Below, piece by piece: positions 7,933 through 16,267 of a stretch of 22,040 nt of DNA. Source of the stretch: JAGNLA01 sp964472265. GTDB lineage: Bacteria > Caldisericota > Caldisericia > JAAYUI01. Position 1 is the first letter of the stretch, and the number at the start of each line of letters is the position of its first letter. The position numbers and the translations under genes are program-made. The DNA lies in the NCBI GenBank assembly GCA_964472265.1, contig CAYYJO010000037.1, positions 1-22,040 on the forward strand. The letters are read 5' to 3'. Under the pieces are notes generated by a model. That model searched no databases. It saw only the letters and a list, made by a program, of their open reading frames with translations, and was not told the DNA's origin.

Positions 7933-9324
7933 CTAATGTTTTATTATGACTGGATTTCTTCCTAGTTCAAATTCAAGTTTTCCGTCGACAGTCTCAACGG
8001 ATGATATCTTGAAAAATTTTGGATAATCCGATTCCTTAACATCCTTACCGGTGTCTTTCTCAGGAACCGCCTCTGTCACTTCCCATTTGCCATTTTCGAC
8101 ATCTTCAATAACAATCTTTGTCGATTCCACGCCGCTCTCCCACCAGTCGAGCCAGCAGGCATAGACTGTTTTGCCGTCAACTGTGAGTTTCAAAACTGTT
8201 ACCGAATCACCTGCTGGCAAGGTCTTTATGGCTGAGAGGTCACAACCGCCAAGCTTTTCAGACACAAGCCTGTAAGTCCAGTATGAAAGCTTCCTTACAC
8301 CTCTGCCTTTGTCATATTCGCCTATGCCATCATATATCAGGCCGGTATTGTCGAAGTAATCGTTGTCATTGACATCGACAAATCCTTCAATCAGACCGAA
8401 TGCAAGAAACACTTTTTCGACTCCGTAGCCGAGAGGGTGAACTAGTTTCCTGAACACATCGTTTGCCTGATCGTTTTCAGACTGGTAAGGAAGGTTCATG
8501 GGCCCGTCAGGTTTCCCGCTGTAAGAACCCATCTCGGTTATCCACACTGGAACGCCTGCAAAGTTATATTTATCCAGAGTCTTTCTTATCAATTCGTAGG
8601 ATTGCTTGCACCCGGCATACTCCTTGAGAGTTCCGTACCAGTGAAAATCGAAAATATCGAAATATTTGCCATCCAGCGCCTCAAGGATGGGTTCAAAACC
8701 TTTTTTGAAGTTCGAGTCCAGTTTGTCAGGAAATCCTGTCGCACCACCGATGAGCACACAGCATTCCGTGTCAGCCTCCTTGATGGCTTTGTATGTTATC
8801 TCGAGGAGTTTGGCGTAGTCTTTTCTGGCTCCGTTCGGCTCGTTGTCAACCTGCCAGTACTTTACAGGATTTTTCAGGTTTGGCATGTCTTCAAATCCAT
8901 CACCGTCATATCTTTCAACGGTTGCTCGAACAAACTTCTTGTAAGATTCTATATCTTTTGGCAGGTATGTCCTTTTTGAAGCGAAGTATCCGTGATCTTG
9001 CAACCCTGTGTCGGCAGTGATGTTGGCGCAAATTTGCAATCCCTGTGGCACTTCACCATAGAGATTGTCAAACATTGAAAAATCATAAACTGGCTTGTTT
9101 ATATCCTTCTGGATGATGAACTGGAAGGCATAAACTGGAGGTCTGTGCCATCCCACGTTCATTTTCAGGGCAGCTTCAAACGATCTTGCGTCCTGCCTGC
9201 CGTAAGAGATGGAAGCAGGATGCATTCCAAAGGGCAGGTCAACCTGCCGTGAGTTCAGTTTTCCCGGAACAATCGACAAAAGCAGCATGAGTGAAACAGA
9301 AACCGAAACAATCCTTATGGCCAT
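7933..9324 (-). CDS. Secreted glycoside hydrolase-like protein, clan GH-A (TIM barrel)
   Basis: 463 aa from the ATG at 9322-9324, chosen because AGGAGG (9331-9336) is 6 nt upstream; the in-frame TTG further up lies beyond the -10 box. Residues 1-25 look like a signal peptide (MAIRIVSVSVSLMLLLSIVP...). The body has clan GH-A features: KYWQVDNEPN puts the acid/base Glu at 162 after strand 4 (NEP motif), FDFHWYG at 226-231 marks strand 6, and VWITEMGSYSG places the nucleophile Glu at 264 after strand 7. Both catalytic glutamates are present. A small beta domain ends the protein (about 380-463), as in GH39-like and related families, though I cannot fix the family. The likely job is cleavage of a beta-linked glycan outside the cytoplasm. 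It has its own promoter and shares a terminator with the convergent gene. Confidence 0.82.
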   Translation of the reverse strand: MAIRIVSVSVSLMLLLSIVPGKLNSRQVDLPFGMHPASISYGRQDARSFEAALKMNVGWHRPPVYAFQFIIQKDINKPVYDFSMFDNLYGEVPQGLQICANITADTGLQDHGYFASKRTYLPKDIESYKKFVRATVERYDGDGFEDMPNLKNPVKYWQVDNEPNGARKDYAKLLEITYKAIKEADTECCVLIGGATGFPDKLDSNFKKGFEPILEALDGKYFDIFDFHWYGTLKEYAGCKQSYELIRKTLDKYNFAGVPVWITEMGSYSGKPDGPMNLPYQSENDQANDVFRKLVHPLGYGVEKVFLAFGLIEGFVDVNDNDYFDNTGLIYDGIGEYDKGRGVRKLSYWTYRLVSEKLGGCDLSAIKTLPAGDSVTVLKLTVDGKTVYACWLDWWESGVESTKIVIEDVENGKWEVTEAVPEKDTGKDVKESDYPKFFKISSVETVDGKLEFELGRNPVIIKH

Positions 9325-9347
9325 ACCGTACCTCCTGATCTTTAAAT

Positions 9348-9376
9348 ATATTACGCTTGAAAACAAATCCAGTCAG
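9348..9376 (-). promoter_or_regulatory. Promoter of the glycoside hydrolase-like gene
   Basis: Minus strand: CTGACT (9371-9376), a 17-bp spacer, TAATAT (9348-9353), about 24 nt before the ATG. It lies directly downstream of the terminator of the preceding minus-strand genes, consistent with a separate transcript. Confidence 0.5.
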
Positions 9377-9390
9377 GTGCGTCTGCCACA

Positions 9391-9420
9391 AATAAAAAAG
9401 GCTCCCGAATCCGGGAGCCT
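9391..9420 (-). terminator. Intrinsic terminator of the giant secreted-protein operon
   Basis: On the minus strand GGCTCCCG, a 4-nt loop and CGGGAGCC form a perfect 8-bp GC-rich stem (9400-9419), followed by TTTTTTATT. It is 19 bp past the stop of the 1033-aa gene. Confidence 0.92.
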
Positions 9421-9438
9421 TCTGATTATGGAATTATG

Positions 9439-12400
9439 CTATTTACGTTCCCAGACATCGTAGCTGTTCACAAAGAATCTGTCCGGGCCGAAATTTGTAA
9501 TGCTTCCTGTGAGTCTGACAATCTGTCCATCAGCAGGTTTTTGCTGGTTGCTGTCAAAAACGAGGGTGTATTGTTTTTTCCCGACCGTGACTTTTCCGCC
9601 GATTACATCGAAGATGCCGGTCGTATCAATGGTTGCTACTGATCCAGGATTGGGGAGGGCTTCCACTTTTGCCTCAATCTTTCCATTTTTGATTTCATAA
9701 GGAATTCCCAGTGATTTGAACGAGAAGTCGAGGTCGAGGGGCGGTTTGGACTGGTCGTATTCGAATGGGTCGGAGAATATCTGGTTCTGGCTGAGTTTGA
9801 CGGTTTGCCCATTAACAATGGCCTCATCCTGCCTGAGGAACATGAAGAGTTTGCCGTTGCCAAGCCTGTACTGGTAGCACGATGATGTTGGCGAACCAGC
9901 GGCTGTCACACCAGACTGGATTGCCAACCTGACCTGGGGAATCAGGCGGTGTGATATCTTCCACACACCATCAACCATCACGGCATCGAGCTTGTTGGGA
10001 TCGAGAACAATTGTTTGCGAAACTTTTTCAAACCCATCGCCGACTTGCCAGACAGATACAGGTTTTTTTATGTTTTCATTGATCAACTCGACGACAACCT
10101 TCTGACCAACAGCAACACTGAAGCCTGCAGTTTCAAAAGTCTCCGTCCTGCCATCGGCATCCTTGACATCAAAAGTCGCTGCACCAACACTAGCGACTTC
10201 GCCATTGAAGGTGAATGAGGCCATTGATTTATAAAAATCCCTGGCTTCGCTAACCGACAACTTTTTAATTGAGGTGACAACATAGGTTGTATCTGGCATC
10301 TTCTGGCAGAAGACCGTGATGGCATCGCCCCATTTGAAGTTATCAAGGTCTGTTTTGCTCTGGACATAAAGGGTTACGGTTTCGTCAAAGTTTGTTACAG
10401 CCTTTACGCTCCAGTTTTGTTGGTTGACAGCAAGCGGCATGACCGTAAACCACAAAGTTGACTGGTTGTACTGATATTCGTTGTATTCGTAAGATATTTT
10501 CACTGTTCCGGATTGTTCGTCAAAGGTGTAGGTGCCATTTCTCAGTCTGACAAAGTCGTCAACAGAGCAGTAGATGGTGTCGTTAACCCTAATGGTTTTG
10601 TCCTGGAATTTGAAATTTCGGAACTGGCTGTCCGTATTTGGAAAGAAGGTAAAAGCAGTGCTCAGATACACGTAAATCCTGTCATTCCACTTGAAGACAT
10701 CACCGGTTGACTCAGGGTAGCCAAAGAGAACAAGCGTCTGTTCATATACTTTTTTTATCTGCTCGAGCTGTCTGGAATATGATTTTACTGTGATCTTTCC
10801 ACCATCAACAAAACCAGTGATGTTGTAGCTTGCGTCTTTGACAAAGAATGCAGAAAGATTCCAGGTTTTTTGTGGCAAAACAAGCTCGAATCGTGCGCCA
10901 TTGCCGTCAACTGCAACAGGGGTTGCTCCTTCAGTCAAAACCTTGAGGGCCATTGTTTCTGCAGCTTTGCCGGTTTTGCAGTCAAAATACTTTGAGTTGT
11001 CCAAAGCTGAGATCATTCCCTTTGTTGTATAGCCTGTGACTTGAACGCAATCACCGATGTCTGCAATTATCATCGAGTTTTTGCAGTAATACTTCTTGCC
11101 TTTTTCTTCAAAAATGGAGCCAAAATCATCTTTCCCAACACATGCGTATTTGTGAACGCCGTATGAACCAGGGTCGATGTCCCTTGTTTTTGCAACATCA
11201 AAAGCCTGGAAATACCTTTGCCCGTTCTCATCCAGGTTCTCAAAGACGTCTATTCCAAGCAGGTCGGCTGGTTTTTTGCCAGCAAGGAGCTTCTTGTTGG
11301 CAAACTTGACCGTGGCCTTGTCTTTCATGAGCACGATTCCTTCGAGCTTTCCACCCTTTTCGTCAACCGATGTAACGTCAATGAGGGTTTTGGGTGTCAT
11401 GCTTCCACAGGCCATTGGTGTTGGAACCTTGATCGTAACTGACTTTCCGTTTGATGAGTATGTGGCTTTGAACACCTCACATACAAAATCAAGCGGGACG
11501 AGGAAGGATTCGTCTACAAATCCCGATTCACTCGAGAGCTTGACCTCTGACTTCTTGCCGTCCTTCTCCCAGATTGCCGTTGCGCTTCCGGTTTCAAAAG
11601 TGATTGTGTTTTTGTCACCGATTGCGAGCATCATCTTCATCGACTTGAGATCGAAGTTGACCGAGACCTTCTCTCTGGTCATGTAGTATGGCAGGAGGTC
11701 AATTCCAACCATCCAGACGCCGGAGATGTTCCTGGTGATTGCGTTTACATTGTAGCTTCTGAAAACTCCGTCATGCCTTATCGATGAAAGGCCGTCCCAG
11801 AGGGTGATTGTTGATTGTGAAATGTCGGCAATCGGTGCAAAGTAGATCGGATCATATCTGTACCCATTGACAAAGTAGGAGTTGACAATGAATCTGTAGT
11901 TTTTGCTCTTCTCAATACCGGCAAGCCCGAGCTTTCCCATTGACAGTTTTACATCCCTGCCGTAGGTGTCGTGGCCGTAAACCATCTTCGTTTCTGGCAA
12001 AACGTCGGTCACCTGCATGGAAATGCTCTGAACCGAAGTTTTTTTTGCGCCTTCCGTTATTGCGTCGGGAGGTGTGAGCGTAATATTACCTGTTGCCTGG
12101 TTGTAGGTCATCTTGCAGCCAAAAATGTCAGCTGTCTGCCTGAGCGGGAGCATCAGAAATTTGCCAAAAACCTCGGCCTTCGGGAAGAGCTTGACCGGTT
12201 TTGTATTGACATAGCTGTTCACATCGCCTGCATATAGATTGACACTGATGAACGCGTTGTAGAAGATGACCGAAGATTTGCTCACGTTTATAACCGGCAC
12301 CAGCAGCTTGCTGAAATCATTGGCGCTCATCATTATCCTGTCTTCAACGCTGAGTTTCGAGTATTCCTTCGACCAGTTTACAAACGGCTTCTGGTAGAAC

Positions 12401-12540
12401 TTGAGGATGTCTGTACCAATCTTTACTTCGTCACTCCCAAGCCTGAAACTCACTTCTTTCCCCGAAATCGCCTTTGTCTGGGGTGTAAAGCCTGAAAAAG
12501 CAATGATAAAAGCTGCAACAACCAATAACAATCGTTTCAT
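9439..12540 (-). CDS. Giant secreted protein with alternating copper-amine-oxidase-N-like and beta-barrel-like modules (1033 aa)
   Basis: Start taken as the second ATG (12538-12540), because GGAGG at 12548-12552 is 7 nt from it but only 1 nt from the ATG at 12546. The signal peptide is MKRLLLVVAAFIIAFSGFTP, ending TKA. Copper-amine-oxidase-N-like modules lie at about 28-157 (clear: FGKFLMLPLRQTADIFGC, then TYNQATGNITLTP), 236-372 (FLVPLDFVCEVF), 600-685 and 845-955 (less sure). Between them are short beta-barrel-like segments at about 172-235, 385-455, 705-765, 775-835 and 970-1030, several with a V...G..tV.D......F pattern. No copper-binding or topaquinone domain and no anchor motif is present; the family name reflects only the N-terminal fold. 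It is 41 bp behind the 1081-aa gene, shares its architecture, and is ended by the terminator at 9391. Probable role: cell-surface or envelope structure or ligand binding (inferred). Confidence 0.88.
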   Translation of the reverse strand: MKRLLLVVAAFIIAFSGFTPQTKAISGKEVSFRLGSDEVKIGTDILKFYQKPFVNWSKEYSKLSVEDRIMMSANDFSKLLVPVINVSKSSVIFYNAFISVNLYAGDVNSYVNTKPVKLFPKAEVFGKFLMLPLRQTADIFGCKMTYNQATGNITLTPPDAITEGAKKTSVQSISMQVTDVLPETKMVYGHDTYGRDVKLSMGKLGLAGIEKSKNYRFIVNSYFVNGYRYDPIYFAPIADISQSTITLWDGLSSIRHDGVFRSYNVNAITRNISGVWMVGIDLLPYYMTREKVSVNFDLKSMKMMLAIGDKNTITFETGSATAIWEKDGKKSEVKLSSESGFVDESFLVPLDFVCEVFKATYSSNGKSVTIKVPTPMACGSMTPKTLIDVTSVDEKGGKLEGIVLMKDKATVKFANKKLLAGKKPADLLGIDVFENLDENGQRYFQAFDVAKTRDIDPGSYGVHKYACVGKDDFGSIFEEKGKKYYCKNSMIIADIGDCVQVTGYTTKGMISALDNSKYFDCKTGKAAETMALKVLTEGATPVAVDGNGARFELVLPQKTWNLSAFFVKDASYNITGFVDGGKITVKSYSRQLEQIKKVYEQTLVLFGYPESTGDVFKWNDRIYVYLSTAFTFFPNTDSQFRNFKFQDKTIRVNDTIYCSVDDFVRLRNGTYTFDEQSGTVKISYEYNEYQYNQSTLWFTVMPLAVNQQNWSVKAVTNFDETVTLYVQSKTDLDNFKWGDAITVFCQKMPDTTYVVTSIKKLSVSEARDFYKSMASFTFNGEVASVGAATFDVKDADGRTETFETAGFSVAVGQKVVVELINENIKKPVSVWQVGDGFEKVSQTIVLDPNKLDAVMVDGVWKISHRLIPQVRLAIQSGVTAAGSPTSSCYQYRLGNGKLFMFLRQDEAIVNGQTVKLSQNQIFSDPFEYDQSKPPLDLDFSFKSLGIPYEIKNGKIEAKVEALPNPGSVATIDTTGIFDVIGGKVTVGKKQYTLVFDSNQQKPADGQIVRLTGSITNFGPDRFFVNSYDVWERK

Positions 12541-12581
12541 GAACATACCTCCGCTGGCAAGTTCCCAATCTTATAATCTAA

Positions 12582-15500
12582 TTACGGTTGGGGACACTCG
12601 ATTGGTTCAATCGACTGGGCAAACAGTTCAAGTTTGTCAAAAAGCCAGAAGCTTCGGAAAATCCCTTTAATGCATGAGCCTGGTTTTATGTCCTTGAGCT
12701 GTGTCAGGTCTGAAACCCTGATTTTATACAGCATATCCAGCGATCCTCCTGTCAGCTCCACCCCGTTTACGGCGAGAATGCTGTCAAACGGTTCCTCAGA
12801 TATCGAGGCTGTCGCTTCAAGTGGGATCGGACAATACTTCATTTCAGCAACAATTGTCTTTCCATCATCTGTCACAGCAAACACCAACCCGATGGTTGAA
12901 AATATCGTTGAGAGCGGAATGACAATTTGTCCTTCATAAAAGCCCATCGGAACCGGAATTTTTGTAACGACACCATCAATTATCGCTTCGTTTTGACCAA
13001 TCCAGAAATTGATCACATGCCCCCAGATGCTGATCCTGTAACGGCCGTCCATCTGCATCACCCTGACCGATGAAGGGAAGAGTCTGGAAAGGGCATATTT
13101 GGATATGCAAGGCTCGCCGTTGACCATCTTTATCGGATACCCAAGATAGATGTCCTTTTCGTTCTCGACGGTTGCAGTTTTCTCACCGACCCTCAGTGTC
13201 ACCTTTCTGACCATTGGTTCTGGCAATTTGTTGAAATGCCACTTGTAGAGTATCTGGTAACTGTTTGTTCCGATTTTTTCAGCTTCAATGCCTACGTTCT
13301 GGCCTGCCTGAAGAAGGCTGCAGTCTTTTGAGGATCTGGGGAGGATACACCTGAAGGCATTTCCGTCCTTGTCTTCAACCGTGATTTCACGCTTGTCACA
13401 GTCAACAGATTTTATCGTTCCAAGGATCACTTCGTGGGTCGTCTGTCCTCCGCCACACGGGCAGTCGGCTGGAGCAGGAGTGTCAAACACAACAAACTCT
13501 GTCCAGCCGTAATTTTTGCCTGAGAAGTTGTAGCACATGCCAGGCTTCAATGTACTCACATCATTTTTATCCAGGAACAGGAAGCTGACCTTTCTTTTAA
13601 ACTCATCGGTTGCATTGGCCGTCATCTTGTCGACATCCACCTTGTCAACTGTGGCACAGAAGGCAATTTCGCTTGCCTGCTGGTAGTAGTTGCGGCTGAA
13701 AATCCTGATGTTCAAAGTTTCCTTATCCACTGACACAATCTTGTGTGGAGCAATCTTTGCCATGTCGTCAAGGTCGATGTAAGTTGCTGCGCCGATGTAA
13801 AGCGGTTCGGTTTTGAATTCCAGGCTTGTGCCGTTGAATTTGAAGCTTTTCGAGCCAATGTTTACTTCAACAACATTTCCAAGCTCATCGATATTTCTGA
13901 TCATGGGCAGTTTATAGGTCAACGGAAAGAATCCAAGCAGGTTTAGTGAAACGTACGTTTTATCGCCATACCTGAAGGCAAAGGACAGGAGTGAATTCTT
14001 ACTCTTGGGTTCAGGCACAAGCGGAATCTTCTTGTCAACATAATTCAGCGTGTCTGTCTTTTCGTAGTCAATTGCTTCGATTACAACTCCACGCTGGAAA
14101 CCCCTGATCAGATACCTCTGGCCATCCTCCAGTTTTGAGTCCAGATCCCACGCTACTTTTGGGAAATTAATCCTCCAAAGTTTGCCGGCATCGTCGGTTC
14201 CCTGGATCACTCCGTCTTTCTTGGAAAGGACTACTGATATGTACTGGCACGGATCGGCCTTTTCGCAATCGACCATACAACAGTTGCCCATTGAGAGATT
14301 GCCCTTGTAATCGTACTGAAGCAGTCCCCTTATACACATTCCGGCCTTGTAAACACCGGTAAAGAAAAGGTTGACAGTCCTAACATCTTTTTCTCCATCA
14401 AAAAGAATCTGGGCCATTTGACCGTCAACAATGTATTTTATCTTGCCTGTCACAATGCCTGGTTCGTCCAGATATGTGAAGATATAGCTGTATCCCTTCA
14501 GGCAGCTTGTCATGAAGAATTTTGAGTTTCCGTCAAGGTCTGTGACCTGTTCCATGACGGCCGTGTAGTATCCGCCTGCTTCAAGCTGGCTGCAGTCCAT
14601 CTTTTTGCCGTCAATCACTGAAATCATAATTGGACCCATTGAATAATCGTTGGCCTCAATTGTATTTTTTAGGCAGTCTACGCTGTTAATCTTTATTGAA
14701 TATGATTTCATGGTTGATATTTGGGGCATGGTGTCGAGCGTCAGATCAATTCTGGATTGGTCTTTCGAAACCTTTATTTCACCACCGTTTATGGTGTTGA
14801 GCGCTGATACAGGAACAATAACGATGCCGTCCTGGAGTATCGTTTTGCCATCCATGTGGACAAGTGTCTCAGGTTTTTCGGAATCAAACCAGAAATCCTT
14901 GTCAATTGAGAAGATGTAAGTCTTGCTTGAACGATAGATTTTTACCTGTCCTGCTGTCATGTCGCCGGGGAAGACATAGCCGTAGATGATGGTGGCCAAA
15001 TCGGTTATATTGATGTAAGATTTGCCGTCAACCCATCTGAAACCGTATGAAAGCTGTGTTGAAACACCGTTTGTAATTATAAGCCTTTTCTCTGGCAGAA
15101 TTGACAGATATCCCTTGTCAAACTCAATGTTTTCCTTTGCCAGGTGATACAGTTTCCAGCTGTCACCGGTGGATTTTAGCACTGTTCTTATAACATCGCC
15201 CGGCTTGACGTTTGAAGTTTCATCACTGGTCTTGAATTCGATCAACCTGGATTTTGAATCAACAATGGTTATCTTGCCTGCATCAACTTTCTGAACCTTC
15301 GCAAACGTGTTGAGAACCGTGTCTTCAGAAGCTGTAAAAAAACAGAACGGAAACTCTGCCGCCATCTGCTTCTTCGAGTCGTCGTAGGTTGCGCTACCGC
15401 CCGAAAGTTCGGCAATGACCTTGACTGGAATGAAAGTCCTACCGTTTTCAATGATCAGTCCTATCTCGACATCCCTTGCAGCACCATCGACAAAGGCAGT

Positions 15501-15827
15501 GGTTGAGCCAACGCCAATCTTTATCGATTTGGAACAGAAGGATATGTCCATAGTCTTGTCAGAAGGATTGTAGATGATAGATGCCCCCACAATCGAGGAA
15601 AAATCGACGATCGACATCATGAATCTGGATTCCTCAGGTAGGAGGTTGTAAGTTTTGTTCGCCGTTATTATTGGCTCAGTCATCAGCTGAATCTGATTCC
15701 CCTGAACACTGGCAGTTTTTACACCAACGGTAAGCACAACCGTTTTTGTCTGCACATCAGCCCTGGCGCCAACCGGAACAAACGCCAGCATTGCAGCAAT
15801 AACAACTGAAATTATTCTCCCAAACAT
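12582..15827 (-). CDS. Giant secreted protein with alternating copper-amine-oxidase-N-like and beta-barrel-like modules (1081 aa)
   Basis: ATG at 15825-15827 with AGGAGG 4 nt upstream. The signal peptide is MFGRIISVVIAAMLAFVPVG, ending ARA. Copper-amine-oxidase-N-like modules occur at about 28-158 (NGRTFIPVKVIAELSGG, then ATYDDSKKQM), 247-364 (DGIVIVPVSALNTINGG), 605-710 and 873-998 (EGQIVIPLSTIFSTIG, then VTDDGKTIVAEM). Interleaved are about 60-residue segments at 170-230, 376-440, 723-783, 800-862 and 1008-1075 that share V..VD...I...D......F......L.PG, like a small OB-type barrel; 455-590 is a longer relative. Cysteines are frequent, including CPCGGG at 789-794. No enzyme motif, transmembrane anchor or sorting signal is seen. 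First gene of a two-gene operon with a distant paralogue. Function unknown; extracellular or envelope scaffold inferred. Confidence 0.88.
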   Translation of the reverse strand: MFGRIISVVIAAMLAFVPVGARADVQTKTVVLTVGVKTASVQGNQIQLMTEPIITANKTYNLLPEESRFMMSIVDFSSIVGASIIYNPSDKTMDISFCSKSIKIGVGSTTAFVDGAARDVEIGLIIENGRTFIPVKVIAELSGGSATYDDSKKQMAAEFPFCFFTASEDTVLNTFAKVQKVDAGKITIVDSKSRLIEFKTSDETSNVKPGDVIRTVLKSTGDSWKLYHLAKENIEFDKGYLSILPEKRLIITNGVSTQLSYGFRWVDGKSYINITDLATIIYGYVFPGDMTAGQVKIYRSSKTYIFSIDKDFWFDSEKPETLVHMDGKTILQDGIVIVPVSALNTINGGEIKVSKDQSRIDLTLDTMPQISTMKSYSIKINSVDCLKNTIEANDYSMGPIMISVIDGKKMDCSQLEAGGYYTAVMEQVTDLDGNSKFFMTSCLKGYSYIFTYLDEPGIVTGKIKYIVDGQMAQILFDGEKDVRTVNLFFTGVYKAGMCIRGLLQYDYKGNLSMGNCCMVDCEKADPCQYISVVLSKKDGVIQGTDDAGKLWRINFPKVAWDLDSKLEDGQRYLIRGFQRGVVIEAIDYEKTDTLNYVDKKIPLVPEPKSKNSLLSFAFRYGDKTYVSLNLLGFFPLTYKLPMIRNIDELGNVVEVNIGSKSFKFNGTSLEFKTEPLYIGAATYIDLDDMAKIAPHKIVSVDKETLNIRIFSRNYYQQASEIAFCATVDKVDVDKMTANATDEFKRKVSFLFLDKNDVSTLKPGMCYNFSGKNYGWTEFVVFDTPAPADCPCGGGQTTHEVILGTIKSVDCDKREITVEDKDGNAFRCILPRSSKDCSLLQAGQNVGIEAEKIGTNSYQILYKWHFNKLPEPMVRKVTLRVGEKTATVENEKDIYLGYPIKMVNGEPCISKYALSRLFPSSVRVMQMDGRYRISIWGHVINFWIGQNEAIIDGVVTKIPVPMGFYEGQIVIPLSTIFSTIGLVFAVTDDGKTIVAEMKYCPIPLEATASISEEPFDSILAVNGVELTGGSLDMLYKIRVSDLTQLKDIKPGSCIKGIFRSFWLFDKLELFAQSIEPIECPQP

Positions 15828-15851
15828 GTTTCCTCCTCTATTTTTTTCCTT

Positions 15852-15871
15852 CCTGACACAAACATGTCAGG
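15852..15871 (-). promoter_or_regulatory. Leader hairpin / inverted repeat before the 1081-aa gene
   Basis: Perfect 7-bp inverted arms CCTGACA and TGTCAGG with a 6-nt loop, ending 14 nt before the AGGAGG. No T-run follows, so it is either an operator or an mRNA 5'-leader stem. Confidence 0.45.
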
Positions 15872-15930
15872 ATTAATCTTGCTTCTTGGAATTGGAACAA
15901 TTATGTCGTTTTGAATGTCCTCCATGCCTG

Positions 15931-15960
15931 ATTAATTGCACTAGTCATCACCCTTTTCAA
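15931..15960 (-). promoter_or_regulatory. Weak promoter candidate for the giant-protein operon
   Basis: Minus strand TTGAAA (15955-15960), 18-bp spacer, ATTAAT (15931-15936). This would give a leader of about 95 nt that contains the hairpin at 15852-15871. Better matches to the consensus were not found in the gap. Confidence 0.25.
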
Positions 15961-16267
15961 GTGGCTTTGGCTACGCTCCGGTTAAACGGCGAGCAAAGTT
16001 TGCGGGTTTTTTGCGCCAATATTCCCCGGTTATCCAAAACAGAATGCTGTCCTTTTTACAAAATTGTCTGATGAGATGAATGTTGCCCATGAACACTCTA
16101 ACATTAAGCGGTTTGCCAGGATTTCGGAAATGTTTCCCAAAATATCTTGAATGCTGATAGGTCCGCTGAATCAGATATATTACTTTTTAGACATAAACCT
16201 CTGTTTAATTCAGGTGTTCTCTCGTAACATCCACTCAATGCCCGTTCAAACTGACAGCAAGCATCGG

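Larger units (their letters stand above)
15828..16267. other. 440-bp intergenic region upstream of the giant-protein operon
   Basis: No convincing long gene. Minus-strand contents: the ribosome site AGGAGG (15832-15837), a leader hairpin (15852-15871), an unproven 37-codon frame (15812-15925), a weak promoter candidate (15931-15960), and an imperfect GC-containing hairpin around 15985-16020. No clear terminator follows ahcY at 16268. No known riboswitch class could be matched. Confidence 0.6.

Noticed and set aside
9439..15827. Copper amine oxidase enzymes
   Set aside because: Only the small N-terminal-type module is present. The catalytic domain with its topaquinone tyrosine and copper histidines is absent.
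15993..16010. Terminator on the plus strand (GCAAAGTTTGC followed by GGGTTTTTT)
   Set aside because: The stem is only about 4 bp around a 3-nt loop, and no plus-strand gene ends nearby.
15950..16020. Possible structured RNA or shared leader motif on the minus strand (GGAGCGTAGCCAAAGCC ... TGATGACTAG), similar to the 2401-2470 stretch
   Set aside because: The shared words are short and in a different arrangement, and the other copy is upstream of its transcription start. No known aptamer core could be completed.
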